From: Kordia algicida OT-1
Lineage (GTDB): Bacteria > Bacteroidota > Bacteroidia > Flavobacteriales > Flavobacteriaceae
Direction of reading: 5' to 3'
Assembly: GCF_000154725.1 (NCBI RefSeq)
Contig: NZ_DS544873.1
Span: 1,092,758 to 1,156,757, forward strand
Length of the DNA: 64,000 bases
The notes below the pieces were generated by a model that saw only the letters and a list, made by a program, of their open reading frames with translations, was not told the DNA's origin and made no database searches. This document shows, piece by piece, positions 9,084 through 16,884 of the stretch (the first letter of the stretch is position 1; every line of letters begins with the position of its first letter). The translations under genes and the position numbers were made by a program.

Positions 9084-9680
9084 TTATGCGCTTAATTCGT
9101 TGTGTATCATGTTATCAATTTGGTTCATCGTATCTTGAATATAGAAATCATCATCCATGGTATATGCCATAAAAATTGCACCTTGAATCATGGTGTCGAT
9201 ACGTTTTGCGGAATGCATTGCATTAACTTCCGTAGAAATTTCTCCAATTTCAATACCATCTTCAATAATAGTTGCCAATTGATCTTGAATTCTTTGAATA
9301 ATGGTGCGAACTTTTTCTAGTAATAATGAATTTTGATTGTTCGCATCTACACCAATATTTAAAATTGGACAACCGCCCATTTTGTTGGTATACATGTAAT
9401 AATTCCGATAAAAATCTGAGATTAACAATAGCTTTCCAATTGGCGAATCGCTTTTATCCATGTGTTTTACAAGGTCTTTCATCAAGCTTTTTACCATGAA
9501 TTTAAACGAAGCAATGGCAAGTTCTTCTTTATTTTTAAAGTTTCCGTAAATCGCGCCTTTGGTCAAACCAGTTGCTTTTGTTATGTCAGAAATACTCGTT
9601 GCGGCATATCCATTTTTGTTAAAAATAGGCGCAACGGTTTCTACAATAAAAGCAGTAGTTTTTTCAGCTTTACGTTTCAT
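9084..9680 (-). CDS. TetR/AcrR family transcriptional regulator
   Basis: A 198-residue repressor. The N-terminal helix-turn-helix is clear: RKAEKTTAFIVETVAPIF, NGYAATSISDITKATGLTKGAIYGNFKNKEELA at about residues 20-55. The C-terminal half is a ligand-binding helical domain with MGGCPILNIGVDAN, typical of the AcrR/YsiA-like branch. The gene lies between two identical palindromes (9044-9065 and 9701-9717), the second only 21 bp from its own start, which predicts autorepression and repression of the thioesterase. The inducer is unknown; an acyl-CoA would suit the target gene. Confidence 0.93.
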   Translation of the reverse strand: MKRKAEKTTAFIVETVAPIFNKNGYAATSISDITKATGLTKGAIYGNFKNKEELAIASFKFMVKSLMKDLVKHMDKSDSPIGKLLLISDFYRNYYMYTNKMGGCPILNIGVDANNQNSLLLEKVRTIIQRIQDQLATIIEDGIEIGEISTEVNAMHSAKRIDTMIQGAIFMAYTMDDDFYIQDTMNQIDNMIHNELSA

Positions 9681-9700
9681 ACTTCAAATATAGTAAAAAA

Positions 9701-9717
9701 ATATACCAATCGGTATA
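9701..9717. promoter_or_regulatory. Probable TetR operator upstream of the tetR-type gene
   Basis: ATATACCAATCGGTATA, identical over 17 bp and in the same orientation to the core of the site at 9044-9065. It lies 21 bp upstream of the regulator's ATG, where it would overlap the promoter. It is also about 100 bp upstream of the plus-strand peptide gene at 9820, which might therefore share the regulation. Confidence 0.75.
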
Positions 9718-9819
9718 AAATAAATAATTTATAGTAAAAACGTAGCGGAAGTATTGTTTCTGAGTATTTGTAAGTGTTTGATTATTAGTAAATTTATAAT
9801 GAATTAAAAAAGAATTGTC

Positions 9820-9999
9820 ATGAAAAAATCCAACGTAAGTGTAAAATTAACATTGCAAAAGAAGATCATTGCTTCTTTGGACACGATTCGACTGAAAGGA
9901 GGAATTAAACATTCTGACGATCCGACAGTAGATAATTCTTTGGGCAAACAAAGCACATGTCCTATTGAAACGTGTACATGTGAACCTGTAAGAGTTTGA
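9820..9999 (+). CDS. Class I lanthipeptide-like RiPP precursor
   Basis: A 59-residue peptide found by reading the sequence. The leader is MKKSNVSVKLTLQKKIIASL followed by DTIRLKGG, matching the Bacteroidetes lanthipeptide leader pattern (L-x-L-x-K-x-x-I-x-x-L ... GG), with the Gly-Gly at residues 27-28. The core is short and polar with Thr/Ser and three Cys near the end (STCPIETCTCEPVRV), as needed for thioether rings. It is followed by a terminator-like hairpin at 10130-10165. No modification enzyme is nearby, so it would need enzymes encoded elsewhere. Confidence 0.75.
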   Translation: MKKSNVSVKLTLQKKIIASLDTIRLKGGIKHSDDPTVDNSLGKQSTCPIETCTCEPVRV

Positions 10000-10129
10000 A
10001 TAATAGATGATTAAAAAATATAAAAGTAAAGTTGCAACTTTGGTAAACAATATTGCTAAGACCATAAGTTGCAATAACTCCCTTTACAGTTTTTAGTAGT
10101 CAAATTATAAATTTTGAGTTAGTTAAAGG

Positions 10130-10168
10130 AAGATAGAAGTGTGTGTTCGCATAGGCTTCTATCTTTTT
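10130..10168 (+). terminator. Rho-independent terminator after the peptide gene
   Basis: AAGATAGAAG (10130-10139) pairs with CTTCTATCTT (10156-10165), a 10-bp stem followed by TTTTGTTTTTT. It is placed to end transcription of the peptide gene at 9820. Confidence 0.7.
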
Positions 10169-10437
10169 GTTTTTTAGATTGAAAGATTGAAGAATTAAAA
10201 GATTGAATGATTTAAGAATGTTGTTTGACTTTGTATTTTTATCATGAATTTTCAAAAATTACATTCCGCAACTTCATTTTACCATACGTCAACTTCGTTG
10301 CTGCCATTGGAGCAGGAAAGGTAAATTCGCAAAACTTTAACTTTTCTCCCTAAAATAAAGCCTTTCGAGAAGCGTTTATATATTGAATCTTGTAGTTCAG
10401 GAGACATCATAATATTTCCTGACATTGTTAGTAAAAG

Positions 10438-10466
10438 CAAAGCGCAATCAAATTGATTGCGCTTTG
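10438..10466. terminator. Bidirectional terminator downstream of clpB
   Basis: A 13-bp perfect stem (CAAAGCGCAATCA / TGATTGCGCTTTG) with a 3-base loop. It lies 20 bp beyond the clpB stop and has T-rich flanks on both strands. Confidence 0.8.
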
Positions 10467-10485
10467 TGTTTTTATGATTCTTTTT

Positions 10486-13089
10486 TTAAACGTTTTCTAT
10501 TAAATCTGTTTGATTACGGAAAACCAATTTTTCATCAAATTCATCTAGCAGAATGATACTGTCTACCGTGACTTTTCCGCTGAGGATTTCCTTAGAAAGT
10601 TCATTCAATACTTTACGCTGAATGACACGCTTTACAGGTCGCGCTCCAAATTGCGGATCGAATCCTTGTTTTGCTAAATATTGAATTGCTTCTTCGGTTG
10701 CATCTAAAGTAATTTGCTGTTTTGCCAACATTTTCATTACATTTTTCAACTGTAAACGCACAATTTCTTTGATGTTTTCCTGCGAAAGCGGTGTAAACAT
10801 GACCATGTCATCAATACGATTTAAGAATTCTGGACGAATCGTTTGTTTCAATAATCCTAAAACTTCTACTTTGGCAGCTTCCGTAGCGCTGTACATGTCT
10901 TTCATTGCCTTGAATTTTTCTTCAATAATGTGACTTCCCATGTTAGATGTCATAATAATGATCGTGTTCTTAAAATCGGCAATTCTTCCTTTATTATCTG
11001 TCAAACGACCTTCGTCTAATACTTGCAACAGAATATTGAATGTATCCGGATGCGCTTTTTCAATTTCATCTAATAACACTACAGAATACGGTTTGCGTCG
11101 TACAGCTTCTGTTAATTGTCCGCCTTCATCATAACCAACATATCCTGGAGGCGCACCAACCAATCTACTTACCGAATGTGATTCTTGGTATTCGCTCATG
11201 TCAATTCGCGTCATCGCGTTTTCATCATCAAACAAATAGGAGGCAAGTGCTTTTGCTAATTCGGTCTTTCCAACACCTGTCATTCCCAAGAAAAGAAATG
11301 AACCAATTGGTCTGTTGGCATCTTGCAATCCTGCACGGCTTCTACGAACGGCGTCTGAAACAGCAACAATGGCTTCTTCTTGTCCAACGACGCGTTTGTG
11401 CAATTCTTGTTCGAGTTGTAATAATTTTTCACGCTCACTTTGCAGCATTTTTGTCACAGGAATTCCTGTCCATTTTGCTACAACTTCTGCAATATCTTCG
11501 TTGGTAACTTCTTCTTTGATTAGCGCGTTTTCTTCATGCGTTTCTAAATCTTTTTGCAACGAATCTAGTTTTGCTTGTGCTTCTTTGATCTTTCCGTAAC
11601 GCAATTCGGCTACTTTTCCATAGTTTCCTTCACGTTCGGCTCTTTCCGCTTCTGCGCGATAGTTCTCAATAGCCTCTTTCGTTGCCTGAACCGTATCAAC
11701 GACATCTTTTTCCGATTGCCATTTTGCGAAAATCTCGTTGCGTTCGTCCTTGATATTTGCCAATTCTAGATTTAGTGCTTTTAGCTTTGCTTCGTCATTT
11801 TCACGTTTTATCGCTTCAATTTCAATCTCCAATTGCATAATTCGTCTGTCCAAAACATCTAATTCTTCAGGTTTTGAGTTAATTTCCATACGAAGTTTGG
11901 AAGCTGCTTCATCAATCAAATCAATGGCTTTATCTGGCAAGAAACGATTGGTAATGTAACGTTGCGATAATTCTACCGCAGCAATAATAGCTTCATCTTT
12001 GATACGTACTTTGTGATGTGTTTCATATTTTTCTTTAATTCCTCTTAAAATAGAAATTGCACTTTCAGTATCTGGTTCATCTACCATAATCTTCTGAAAA
12101 CGACGTTCTAAAGCTTTGTCTTTTTCAAAATATTTTTGATATTCATCTAGTGTTGTTGCTCCAATTGCTCTCAATTCGCCACGTGCCAATGCAGGTTTTA
12201 AGATGTTTGCTGCATCCATCGCACCTTGTCCGCCACCAGCACCAACTAAGGTGTGAATTTCATCAATAAAGAGTACAATATCACCATCTGCAGAAGTAAC
12301 TTCTTTGATGACGGCTTTTAAACGTTCTTCAAATTCACCTTTAAATTTTGCACCAGCAATCAATGCGCCCATATCGAGTGAATAGATTTGCTTGTCTTTC
12401 AGATTTTCTGGAACATCACCTTGAATAATTCTATGTGCCAATCCTTCTGCAATAGCAGTTTTACCAACTCCAGGTTCTCCGACTAAAATTGGGTTGTTTT
12501 TGGTTCTACGAGAAAGAATTTGCAATACTCTACGGATTTCTTCATCTCTACCAATGACTGGATCGAGTTTTCCATCGTTTGCCAATTGGTTCAGGTTGTT
12601 TGCGTATTTAGTTAGTGAATTATAGGTTTCTTCCGCAGTAGCGGAAGTTACACGTTCGCCTTTACTCAATTCTTGAATCGCAGCTTTTAAACCTTTTTCG
12701 GTAACTCCTTGATCTTTTAAGATTTGTGAAATTTTACTGTTTGATTTGAAAATTGCTAAGACTAAATGTGAAGTTGATACAAATTCGTCATTCATTTCTT
12801 TAGCAACAATACTCGCGTCTGTCAGCGTTTTTCCAGTCTTTGGAGATAGCATGATGTTTCCGCCACTTACTTTTGGAAAACTGTTGAGTGTACTTTCTAA
12901 AATTTGTTCTAGCAAAGTTACATTTACGTTGAGTTTCTTTAGTAGAAATGGCAATACATTGTCATCAACATCTATGATAGCTTTAAAAAGATGTTCATTT
13001 TCAATTTGTTGATGTCCATATGTTTGTGTCAGTTGTTGCGCTTGTTGCACAACTTCTTGTGATTTTATAGTATAATTATTAAAATTCAT
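10486..13089 (-). CDS. clpB: ATP-dependent chaperone ClpB
   Basis: The AAA+ disaggregase that works with DnaK to rescue aggregated proteins. The 867-residue product has the full ClpB layout: Clp-N repeats (1-145), NBD1 with Walker A GEPGVGKT and Walker [16 protein letters not shown], the coiled-coil middle domain (about 400-530) that separates ClpB from ClpA/C, NBD2 with [12 protein letters not shown] and [11 protein letters not shown], and the C-terminal small domain ending in [16 protein letters not shown]. The length is typical. A perfect 16-bp palindrome (13216-13231) lies in the divergent promoter region shared with ytxJ. No CIRCE element is visible. Confidence 0.97.
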   Translation of the reverse strand: MNFNNYTIKSQEVVQQAQQLTQTYGHQQIENEHLFKAIIDVDDNVLPFLLKKLNVNVTLLEQILESTLNSFPKVSGGNIMLSPKTGKTLTDASIVAKEMNDEFVSTSHLVLAIFKSNSKISQILKDQGVTEKGLKAAIQELSKGERVTSATAEETYNSLTKYANNLNQLANDGKLDPVIGRDEEIRRVLQILSRRTKNNPILVGEPGVGKTAIAEGLAHRIIQGDVPENLKDKQIYSLDMGALIAGAKFKGEFEERLKAVIKEVTSADGDIVLFIDEIHTLVGAGGGQGAMDAANILKPALARGELRAIGATTLDEYQKYFEKDKALERRFQKIMVDEPDTESAISILRGIKEKYETHHKVRIKDEAIIAAVELSQRYITNRFLPDKAIDLIDEAASKLRMEINSKPEELDVLDRRIMQLEIEIEAIKRENDEAKLKALNLELANIKDERNEIFAKWQSEKDVVDTVQATKEAIENYRAEAERAEREGNYGKVAELRYGKIKEAQAKLDSLQKDLETHEENALIKEEVTNEDIAEVVAKWTGIPVTKMLQSEREKLLQLEQELHKRVVGQEEAIVAVSDAVRRSRAGLQDANRPIGSFLFLGMTGVGKTELAKALASYLFDDENAMTRIDMSEYQESHSVSRLVGAPPGYVGYDEGGQLTEAVRRKPYSVVLLDEIEKAHPDTFNILLQVLDEGRLTDNKGRIADFKNTIIIMTSNMGSHIIEEKFKAMKDMYSATEAAKVEVLGLLKQTIRPEFLNRIDDMVMFTPLSQENIKEIVRLQLKNVMKMLAKQQITLDATEEAIQYLAKQGFDPQFGARPVKRVIQRKVLNELSKEILSGKVTVDSIILLDEFDEKLVFRNQTDLIENV

Positions 13090-13215
13090 AGCGTTTCGTT
13101 ATGTGTTTTTTTGATAATTTTGCAATTGTTATTCCAATCGCGAATACAAGACAAAATGGCGGTTGAACGTTGAATTTACAAGACATTTTGACATTTTTAC
13201 TTTTTTTGAAAGTAT

Positions 13216-13231
13216 TCGAAAGTACTTTCGA
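13216..13231. promoter_or_regulatory. Perfect 16-bp palindrome in the clpB/ytxJ divergent region
   Basis: TCGAAAGTACTTTCGA is fully self-complementary, preceded by a related half (TGAAAGTATTCGAAAG). It lies 28 bp upstream of the ytxJ ATG and 127 bp upstream of clpB. It looks like a binding site for a dimeric regulator. The regulator is unknown. Confidence 0.4.
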
Positions 13232-13258
13232 CTCACTTTATAAATTTAGTACATACTT

Positions 13259-13654
13259 ATGGGAATATTCAATAAAATATTTGGAAGTTCTAATCCTTCT
13301 GAAACTCCAGAGCCTTCAAAATTACAATGGACTCCATTAACTAACGTTGCACAATTAGATACTATTGTGGATGAGTCTAAAACAAAGCCTGTAGCCATTT
13401 TTAAGCATAGTACGCGTTGCGGAATTAGTAGTATGGTGATTAAGCAATTTGAACGAAATTATCCTTTGGAGGAAAACCAAATGAAAGTTTATTATTTGGA
13501 TTTGTTGAGTTATCGTTCCATTTCAGAGGAAATTGCAGCTAAATTCCAAGTATGGCATGAAAGTCCGCAATTAATTATCGTAAAAAATGGAATAACGGTA
13601 GCGCATGCGTCGCATAGCCAAATTAATGCGATTCCGTTAGAACAATTTGTATAA
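13259..13654 (+). CDS. ytxJ: Bacillithiol system redox-active protein YtxJ
   Basis: A 131-residue thioredoxin-fold monothiol protein of the DUF2847/YtxJ family, thought to act as a bacilliredoxin that removes bacillithiol from modified proteins. The signature is FKHSTRCGISSMV, with a single active-site Cys, followed by the strand YYLDLLSYRSIS and a cis-Pro region HESPQLIIVKNG. It has no signal peptide. It is transcribed divergently from clpB, which fits a stress role. Confidence 0.9.
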   Translation: MGIFNKIFGSSNPSETPEPSKLQWTPLTNVAQLDTIVDESKTKPVAIFKHSTRCGISSMVIKQFERNYPLEENQMKVYYLDLLSYRSISEEIAAKFQVWHESPQLIIVKNGITVAHASHSQINAIPLEQFV

Positions 13655-13774
13655 ACAATCATTTTTTCTTCATCGGAATAAGAATTAAGAATTTTTTAAG
13701 AAGGATTTTACTTTCTTGTTTGTATCTTGAAACAACATCATTCAATCAAAATTCGTTCTTAAAAACCACTGCCG

Positions 13775-14887
13775 ATGGAAACTACCATAAACATATGGAT
13801 AATGCTATTCTTTGCATTTGCCATACAAGCCTTTGTACTCGGAATTTTATTTTTTCTAAAGCGTAAAGGTGATCGCGTTGCCAATAGTATTTTTGGCATT
13901 TTTTTACTACTATTTTCTTATAATCAATTATTTAACTGTGCATATTGGTCTGGTTATGAAGGTTCTTACGTAGAACATATGTCATTTACTAACTTTATCC
14001 CTTGGGTTTCTTATGGACCGCTTTTATACATATATATAAAACGTGTGTTGCGAAAAACTCCTTTTACTTGGCGCGATTTGCGACATGCCATTCCTTTGGT
14101 TTGGATTTTTTGGGTTTTTGGACGCTTTTACTTTTTACCACATGCCGTAAAGTTAACATTAGCGCAAAATCAAACATACTCAACATATGTAAATTGGTGG
14201 CCAATTCCGAGACAATACATGATATATACTGTCACTTTTTTGATGTTAATTTATGTGTTTAAAATTTATCATTTATACAAAAGAGAAAAAGATAATGTAA
14301 CGCAACCACAGCGTTTTTGGGTAAAATCGTTATGGATGTGTTTTACAGGATATGCCTTGGTATTCTTCACTTATTTTATGCTGATTTATTTTCGATTGAT
14401 GACTATTTCCAATGATTATTTAATTGGATATGCAATGGTTTTCTTTATTGGAATAGTTTCGTATTTCAGTTTTATGCAGCCAAGTATCTTTTCTGGAGCT
14501 GTACAAATTCCGTTTACAAAATATAAAAACAACGGATTATCATCTTCAATTGCCGTAGAAATGAAAGATAAATTGGTGTCTTTGATGGAATCTGATAAGT
14601 TGTATTTAGATAATTCACTTACGTTAGATGCGTTATCGGAACATTTAAACCTGTCACGACATCATACTTCGCAATTAATCAATGAGCATTTTGAAGTAAA
14701 CTACTTCGAATTTGTAAATAATTATCGGATTGACGAAGCCATGAAGTTATTGCAGGATAAAAAGAACCAATTGAACATTAATCAAATTATATATTCATCA
14801 GGATTTAACAATAGAACTTCTTTTTACAACGCATTCAAGAAAAAGACTGGCATTTCGCCAAAATCTTATAGAAATAAAATTGCGTAA
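13775..14887 (+). CDS. Membrane-anchored AraC family regulator
   Basis: A 370-residue protein with about seven predicted membrane helices in residues 5-245 (for example ILFFLKRKGD, ALVFFTYFMLIYF, YLIGYAMVFFIGIVSYF) followed by a cytosolic AraC DNA-binding domain at about 265-370 (SLTLDALSEHLNLSRHH...GFNNRTSFYNAFKKKTG). This 7TM-AraC layout is frequent in Flavobacteria and suggests direct membrane sensing. It lies directly upstream of the four-peptide RiPP cluster on the same strand and is a plausible, unproven regulator of it. Confidence 0.88.
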   Translation: METTINIWIMLFFAFAIQAFVLGILFFLKRKGDRVANSIFGIFLLLFSYNQLFNCAYWSGYEGSYVEHMSFTNFIPWVSYGPLLYIYIKRVLRKTPFTWRDLRHAIPLVWIFWVFGRFYFLPHAVKLTLAQNQTYSTYVNWWPIPRQYMIYTVTFLMLIYVFKIYHLYKREKDNVTQPQRFWVKSLWMCFTGYALVFFTYFMLIYFRLMTISNDYLIGYAMVFFIGIVSYFSFMQPSIFSGAVQIPFTKYKNNGLSSSIAVEMKDKLVSLMESDKLYLDNSLTLDALSEHLNLSRHHTSQLINEHFEVNYFEFVNNYRIDEAMKLLQDKKNQLNINQIIYSSGFNNRTSFYNAFKKKTGISPKSYRNKIA

Positions 14888-14999
14888 ACTGCTTCATTCC
14901 ACAAAAATCAATTTGTAAATCTTTATCGGTTGGGATGTTTTTGTACACTTTTCTCTTTTCCTTTATGATTGAAATAAAAGGCCATTTATTCAGAAAAGG

Positions 15000-15026
15000 G
15001 GAAGCCGAAAAACTAATAGAGTAGGC
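15000..15026 (+). repeat. Upstream element of peptide gene 1, repeated at peptide gene 2
   Basis: GGAAGCCGAAAAAC, five variable bases, then AGAGTAGGC. Nearly the same sequence occurs at 15255-15280. Both copies end 20-25 bp upstream of a lanthipeptide-like start codon, so this is either a shared leader-RNA or promoter element or the trace of a duplication of the whole gene unit. Confidence 0.6.
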
Positions 15027-15049
15027 ATATTTTTTACAAACATTACATC

Positions 15050-15241
15050 ATGAAAAAACAAGAATTCAAATTAGGGTTGAATAAGTTTGTCGTTTCTAAC
15101 CTTAATACAGAGAAGTTAAAAGGTGGAACAGGAACGTTTCAACCAGAATCTCAAGACAGATAACATTGTGAAACAGAAAATTGTTCACACGGTTGTGTTA
15201 CAGTTGATTATACAAATTGTAATCACTGTACTACTTGCTAG
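15050..15241 (+). pseudogene. Lanthipeptide-like precursor with an in-frame stop in the core
   Basis: ATG at 15050 gives a class I lanthipeptide-type leader, MKKQEFKLGLNKFVVSNL then NTEKLKGG, with the Gly-Gly at residues 25-26. The core TGTFQPESQDR ends at TAA 15161-15163, giving only 37 residues without Cys. The same frame continues for 25 codons to TAG 15239-15241 and encodes HCETENCSHGCVTVDYTNC then NHCTTC, a Cys- and Thr-rich stretch just like a lanthipeptide core. The TAA therefore splits an otherwise intact precursor of 63 codons plus the stop. Choices are a pseudogene, a sequencing error, or readthrough. The upstream element matches that of the next gene. Confidence 0.75.
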
Positions 15242-15254
15242 AGATAATTATAGT

Positions 15255-15280
15255 GGAAGCTGAAAAACGTACGAGTAGGC
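15255..15280 (+). repeat. Upstream element of peptide gene 2
   Basis: GGAAGCTGAAAAACGTAC followed by GAGTAGGC. It is a near copy of 15000-15026, one base shorter, and stands 20 bp before the ATG at 15301. Confidence 0.6.
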
Positions 15281-15300
15281 AAAATTTAAACATGAAAAGT

Positions 15301-15459
15301 ATGAAAAAACAATCGAAAAAAATAGGATTACAAAAAACAACAATTACACAGTTAAATAAAGTAGCACAAGAGCAGCTAAAAGGCGGAGCAACCATTACGT
15401 TTTTAGGATGTTTGTCACGCGGAAACTGTACTGCTGGAACAGGCGTTTTGTGTTATTAA
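15301..15459 (+). CDS. Class I lanthipeptide-like RiPP precursor
   Basis: A 52-residue peptide, MKKQSKKIGLQKTTITQLNK then VAQEQLKGG. Gly-Gly lies at residues 28-29. The core is ATITFLGCLSRGNCTAGTG then VLCY, with three Cys plus Ser/Thr donors for thioether bridges. I start it at ATG 15301; an in-frame ATG nine bases upstream (15292) would add MKS. The longer frame to TTG 15235 overlaps the previous gene and is unlikely. Second of four consecutive precursors. Confidence 0.8.
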   Translation: MKKQSKKIGLQKTTITQLNKVAQEQLKGGATITFLGCLSRGNCTAGTGVLCY

Positions 15460-15491
15460 TCCGAATCAGAAACTTTTAAAAAGCAAAAATT

Positions 15492-15665
15492 ATGAAAAAA
15501 CAACATATAAAAAAGTCGCTAAAATTAAGAAAATCAAGTATTGCAAGCTTGGAAGATAAAGAAATCACAATTGTAAAAGGAGGAGGACGAAGCGTGCCTG
15601 CAAACTTATGTCCTTCTTTTATTCCAATTCTTTGTTTGTACACTATACGTTCATGTCCAGTTTAA
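15492..15665 (+). CDS. Class I lanthipeptide-like RiPP precursor
   Basis: A 57-residue peptide: leader MKKQHIKKSLKLRKSSIASL then EDKEITIVKGGG, with L-x-L-x-K-x-S-I-A-x-L spacing typical of the Bacteroidetes lanthipeptide leader and the Gly-Gly at 30-31. The core RSVPANLCPSFIPILCLYTI then RSCPV is more hydrophobic than its neighbours, with three Cys. Third of four precursors. The core shares nothing with its neighbours, while the leader is conserved. Confidence 0.8.
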   Translation: MKKQHIKKSLKLRKSSIASLEDKEITIVKGGGRSVPANLCPSFIPILCLYTIRSCPV

Positions 15666-15719
15666 AAAAATGCATGACGATGTTTTTAGGATAGATTTAA
15701 TTATTAAAACCAAAACATT

Positions 15720-15899
15720 ATGAAAAAGCAAATTAAAAAATCATCATTAAGTATTAAAAAGGCGACGATAGCTGAACTTAATAATAAGCAAGTAGATGCC
15801 GTAAAAGGAGGTTCTACAATTTCCACCTCAGTATTGGCAGCTTTATGTAATACCATCAATCCGTTGGATTGTAGTATGAGTGCATTTTGTGCGTACTAA
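15720..15899 (+). CDS. Class I lanthipeptide-like RiPP precursor
   Basis: A 59-residue peptide, MKKQIKKSSLSIKKATIAEL then NNKQVDAVKGG (Gly-Gly at 30-31). The core STISTSVLAALCNTINPLDC then SMSAFCAY has three Cys and many Ser/Thr. Last of the four tandem precursors; a terminator at 15924-15958 closes the cluster. Modification (LanB/LanC-type) and export genes are absent from the window. Confidence 0.8.
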   Translation: MKKQIKKSSLSIKKATIAELNNKQVDAVKGGSTISTSVLAALCNTINPLDCSMSAFCAY

Positions 15900-15923
15900 T
15901 TTTAATTAATTTAACTACAGTTG

Positions 15924-15958
15924 AACTAATCCTGCTATATGGCGAGATTAGTTTTTTT
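15924..15958 (+). terminator. Terminator of the RiPP precursor cluster
   Basis: AACTAATC (15924-15931) pairs with GATTAGTT (15946-15953), followed by a T-run. It lies 25 bp after the last peptide stop. Confidence 0.75.
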
Positions 15959-16077
15959 ATGTAAATTTCGTTACTTCAAAATTGAAAAAATTTCTTTTAT
16001 GGTATAAAATGCTTCTGGAGAAGATTCTTTTTTTTAAAACTAAACTTTTCGAGTACATTGCAACAAATTTTATTTGC

Positions 16078-16827
16078 ATGTGTGATCCACTTATTTACGT
16101 ACTTTTAGGTCTAGCCGTTGGTTATATTGGTGGTTTTGCAGGAATCGGTGGCGGTCCGTTTTTGGTATCTTTTCTAGTTTTATACTGTGGAATGTCACAA
16201 TTGGTCGCACAAGGAAACATTCTTACCATGATGCTTGGTCCTATGAGTTTACTAGGTGTAATGTCATTGTACGAATATGTAAAAAAACAATGGATTCATA
16301 TAGTCGTCGGTGTAATTTGTTATTGCATCTTCTCGTATTTCGGAGCAGTTTTCGCCTTTTATATTGGAGAAACAGATTTAAAATATTACTTCGCTATTTT
16401 GTTGGTTATCATTGCGTTATTACAATTTCGATCGTATATGAAGAAAAATGCCAAAGCTGCGGACAAAGCATATATTTCAGTATATTGGATTGGAATTTTG
16501 GCAGCTTGCACAGGAATTTTGGGTGGAATGTTCGGAATTGGCGCAGGTGTGTTAATGGTGCCAATTTTAATTGGAGGATTTAAACTCAAAAAGGAATATG
16601 CACGTGCATTGAGTTTAGCAATTTTGATTCCGCCTGTGAGTTACGGTGCTTTTATCAAATATAATTTGGAAAATCCTATTGATTGGCAATTGGTAGGAAT
16701 TCTATTTGGAACGTATTTTATTGCTAATTTCTTCGGCGCAAAAATGGGTAGTAAAATTTCAGGAAAAGTATTTACACTTGTATATGGCGTGATTTTACTA
16801 TCAATAGCAATTATTTATCTGGTTTAA
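16078..16827 (+). CDS. TauE/SafE (TSUP) family permease
   Basis: A membrane protein of about 249 residues with some eight hydrophobic helices, including the duplicated half-motifs GYIGGFAGIGGGPFLVSFLV near the N-terminus and GILGGMFGIGAGVLMVPILI in the middle, diagnostic of the TSUP family of sulfite, sulfoacetate or other organic anion exporters. I chose ATG 16078 (MCDPLIYVLLGL), which starts right before helix 1. ATG 16009 and TTG 15982 would add a short charged-hydrophobic extension. Substrate unknown; no sulfur genes are adjacent. Confidence 0.85.
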   Translation: MCDPLIYVLLGLAVGYIGGFAGIGGGPFLVSFLVLYCGMSQLVAQGNILTMMLGPMSLLGVMSLYEYVKKQWIHIVVGVICYCIFSYFGAVFAFYIGETDLKYYFAILLVIIALLQFRSYMKKNAKAADKAYISVYWIGILAACTGILGGMFGIGAGVLMVPILIGGFKLKKEYARALSLAILIPPVSYGAFIKYNLENPIDWQLVGILFGTYFIANFFGAKMGSKISGKVFTLVYGVILLSIAIIYLV

Positions 16828-16838
16828 GAAAACAAAAA

Positions 16839-16860
16839 AGCACCAACGATTGTTGATGCT
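16839..16860. terminator. Terminator between convergent genes
   Basis: AGCACCAAC and GTTGATGCT form a 9-bp stem with one G-T type pair, flanked by an A-run and T-rich DNA. It serves the permease gene and the convergent fumarylacetoacetase gene. Confidence 0.65.
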
Positions 16861-16884
16861 TTCATTATAATTTGTAGTGCAAAT

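Larger units (their letters stand above)
10000..10485. other. 486-bp intergenic region with hairpins and a perfect palindrome
   Basis: Contains the palindrome AAAGTTGCAACTTT (10028-10041), a related GTTGCAATAACT copy nearby, the terminator at 10130-10168, a loose run of 7-8-bp units built on AAGATTGA (about 10176-10222), and the clpB-side terminator at 10438-10466. No supported gene. Confidence 0.5.

Noticed and set aside
9847-10074. 75-codon minus-strand frame
   Set aside because: It is the antisense shadow of the peptide gene at 9820-9999.
10244-10324. A 26-codon plus-strand frame (MNFQKLHSATSFYHTSTSLL then PLEQER)
   Set aside because: Very short, no leader motif, lies in AT-rich intergenic DNA.
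10279-10425. A 48-codon minus-strand frame (MSGNIMMSPELQDSIYKRFS then KGFILGRKVKVL...)
   Set aside because: It starts just beyond the clpB terminator, has no support from a family or a clear start signal, and partly repeats words found in ClpB by chance (GNIMLSP). I could not separate it from noise.
13090-13258. CIRCE heat-shock operator before clpB
   Set aside because: The TTAGCACTC-N9-GAGTGCTAA pattern is absent; only the unrelated palindrome at 13216-13231 is present.
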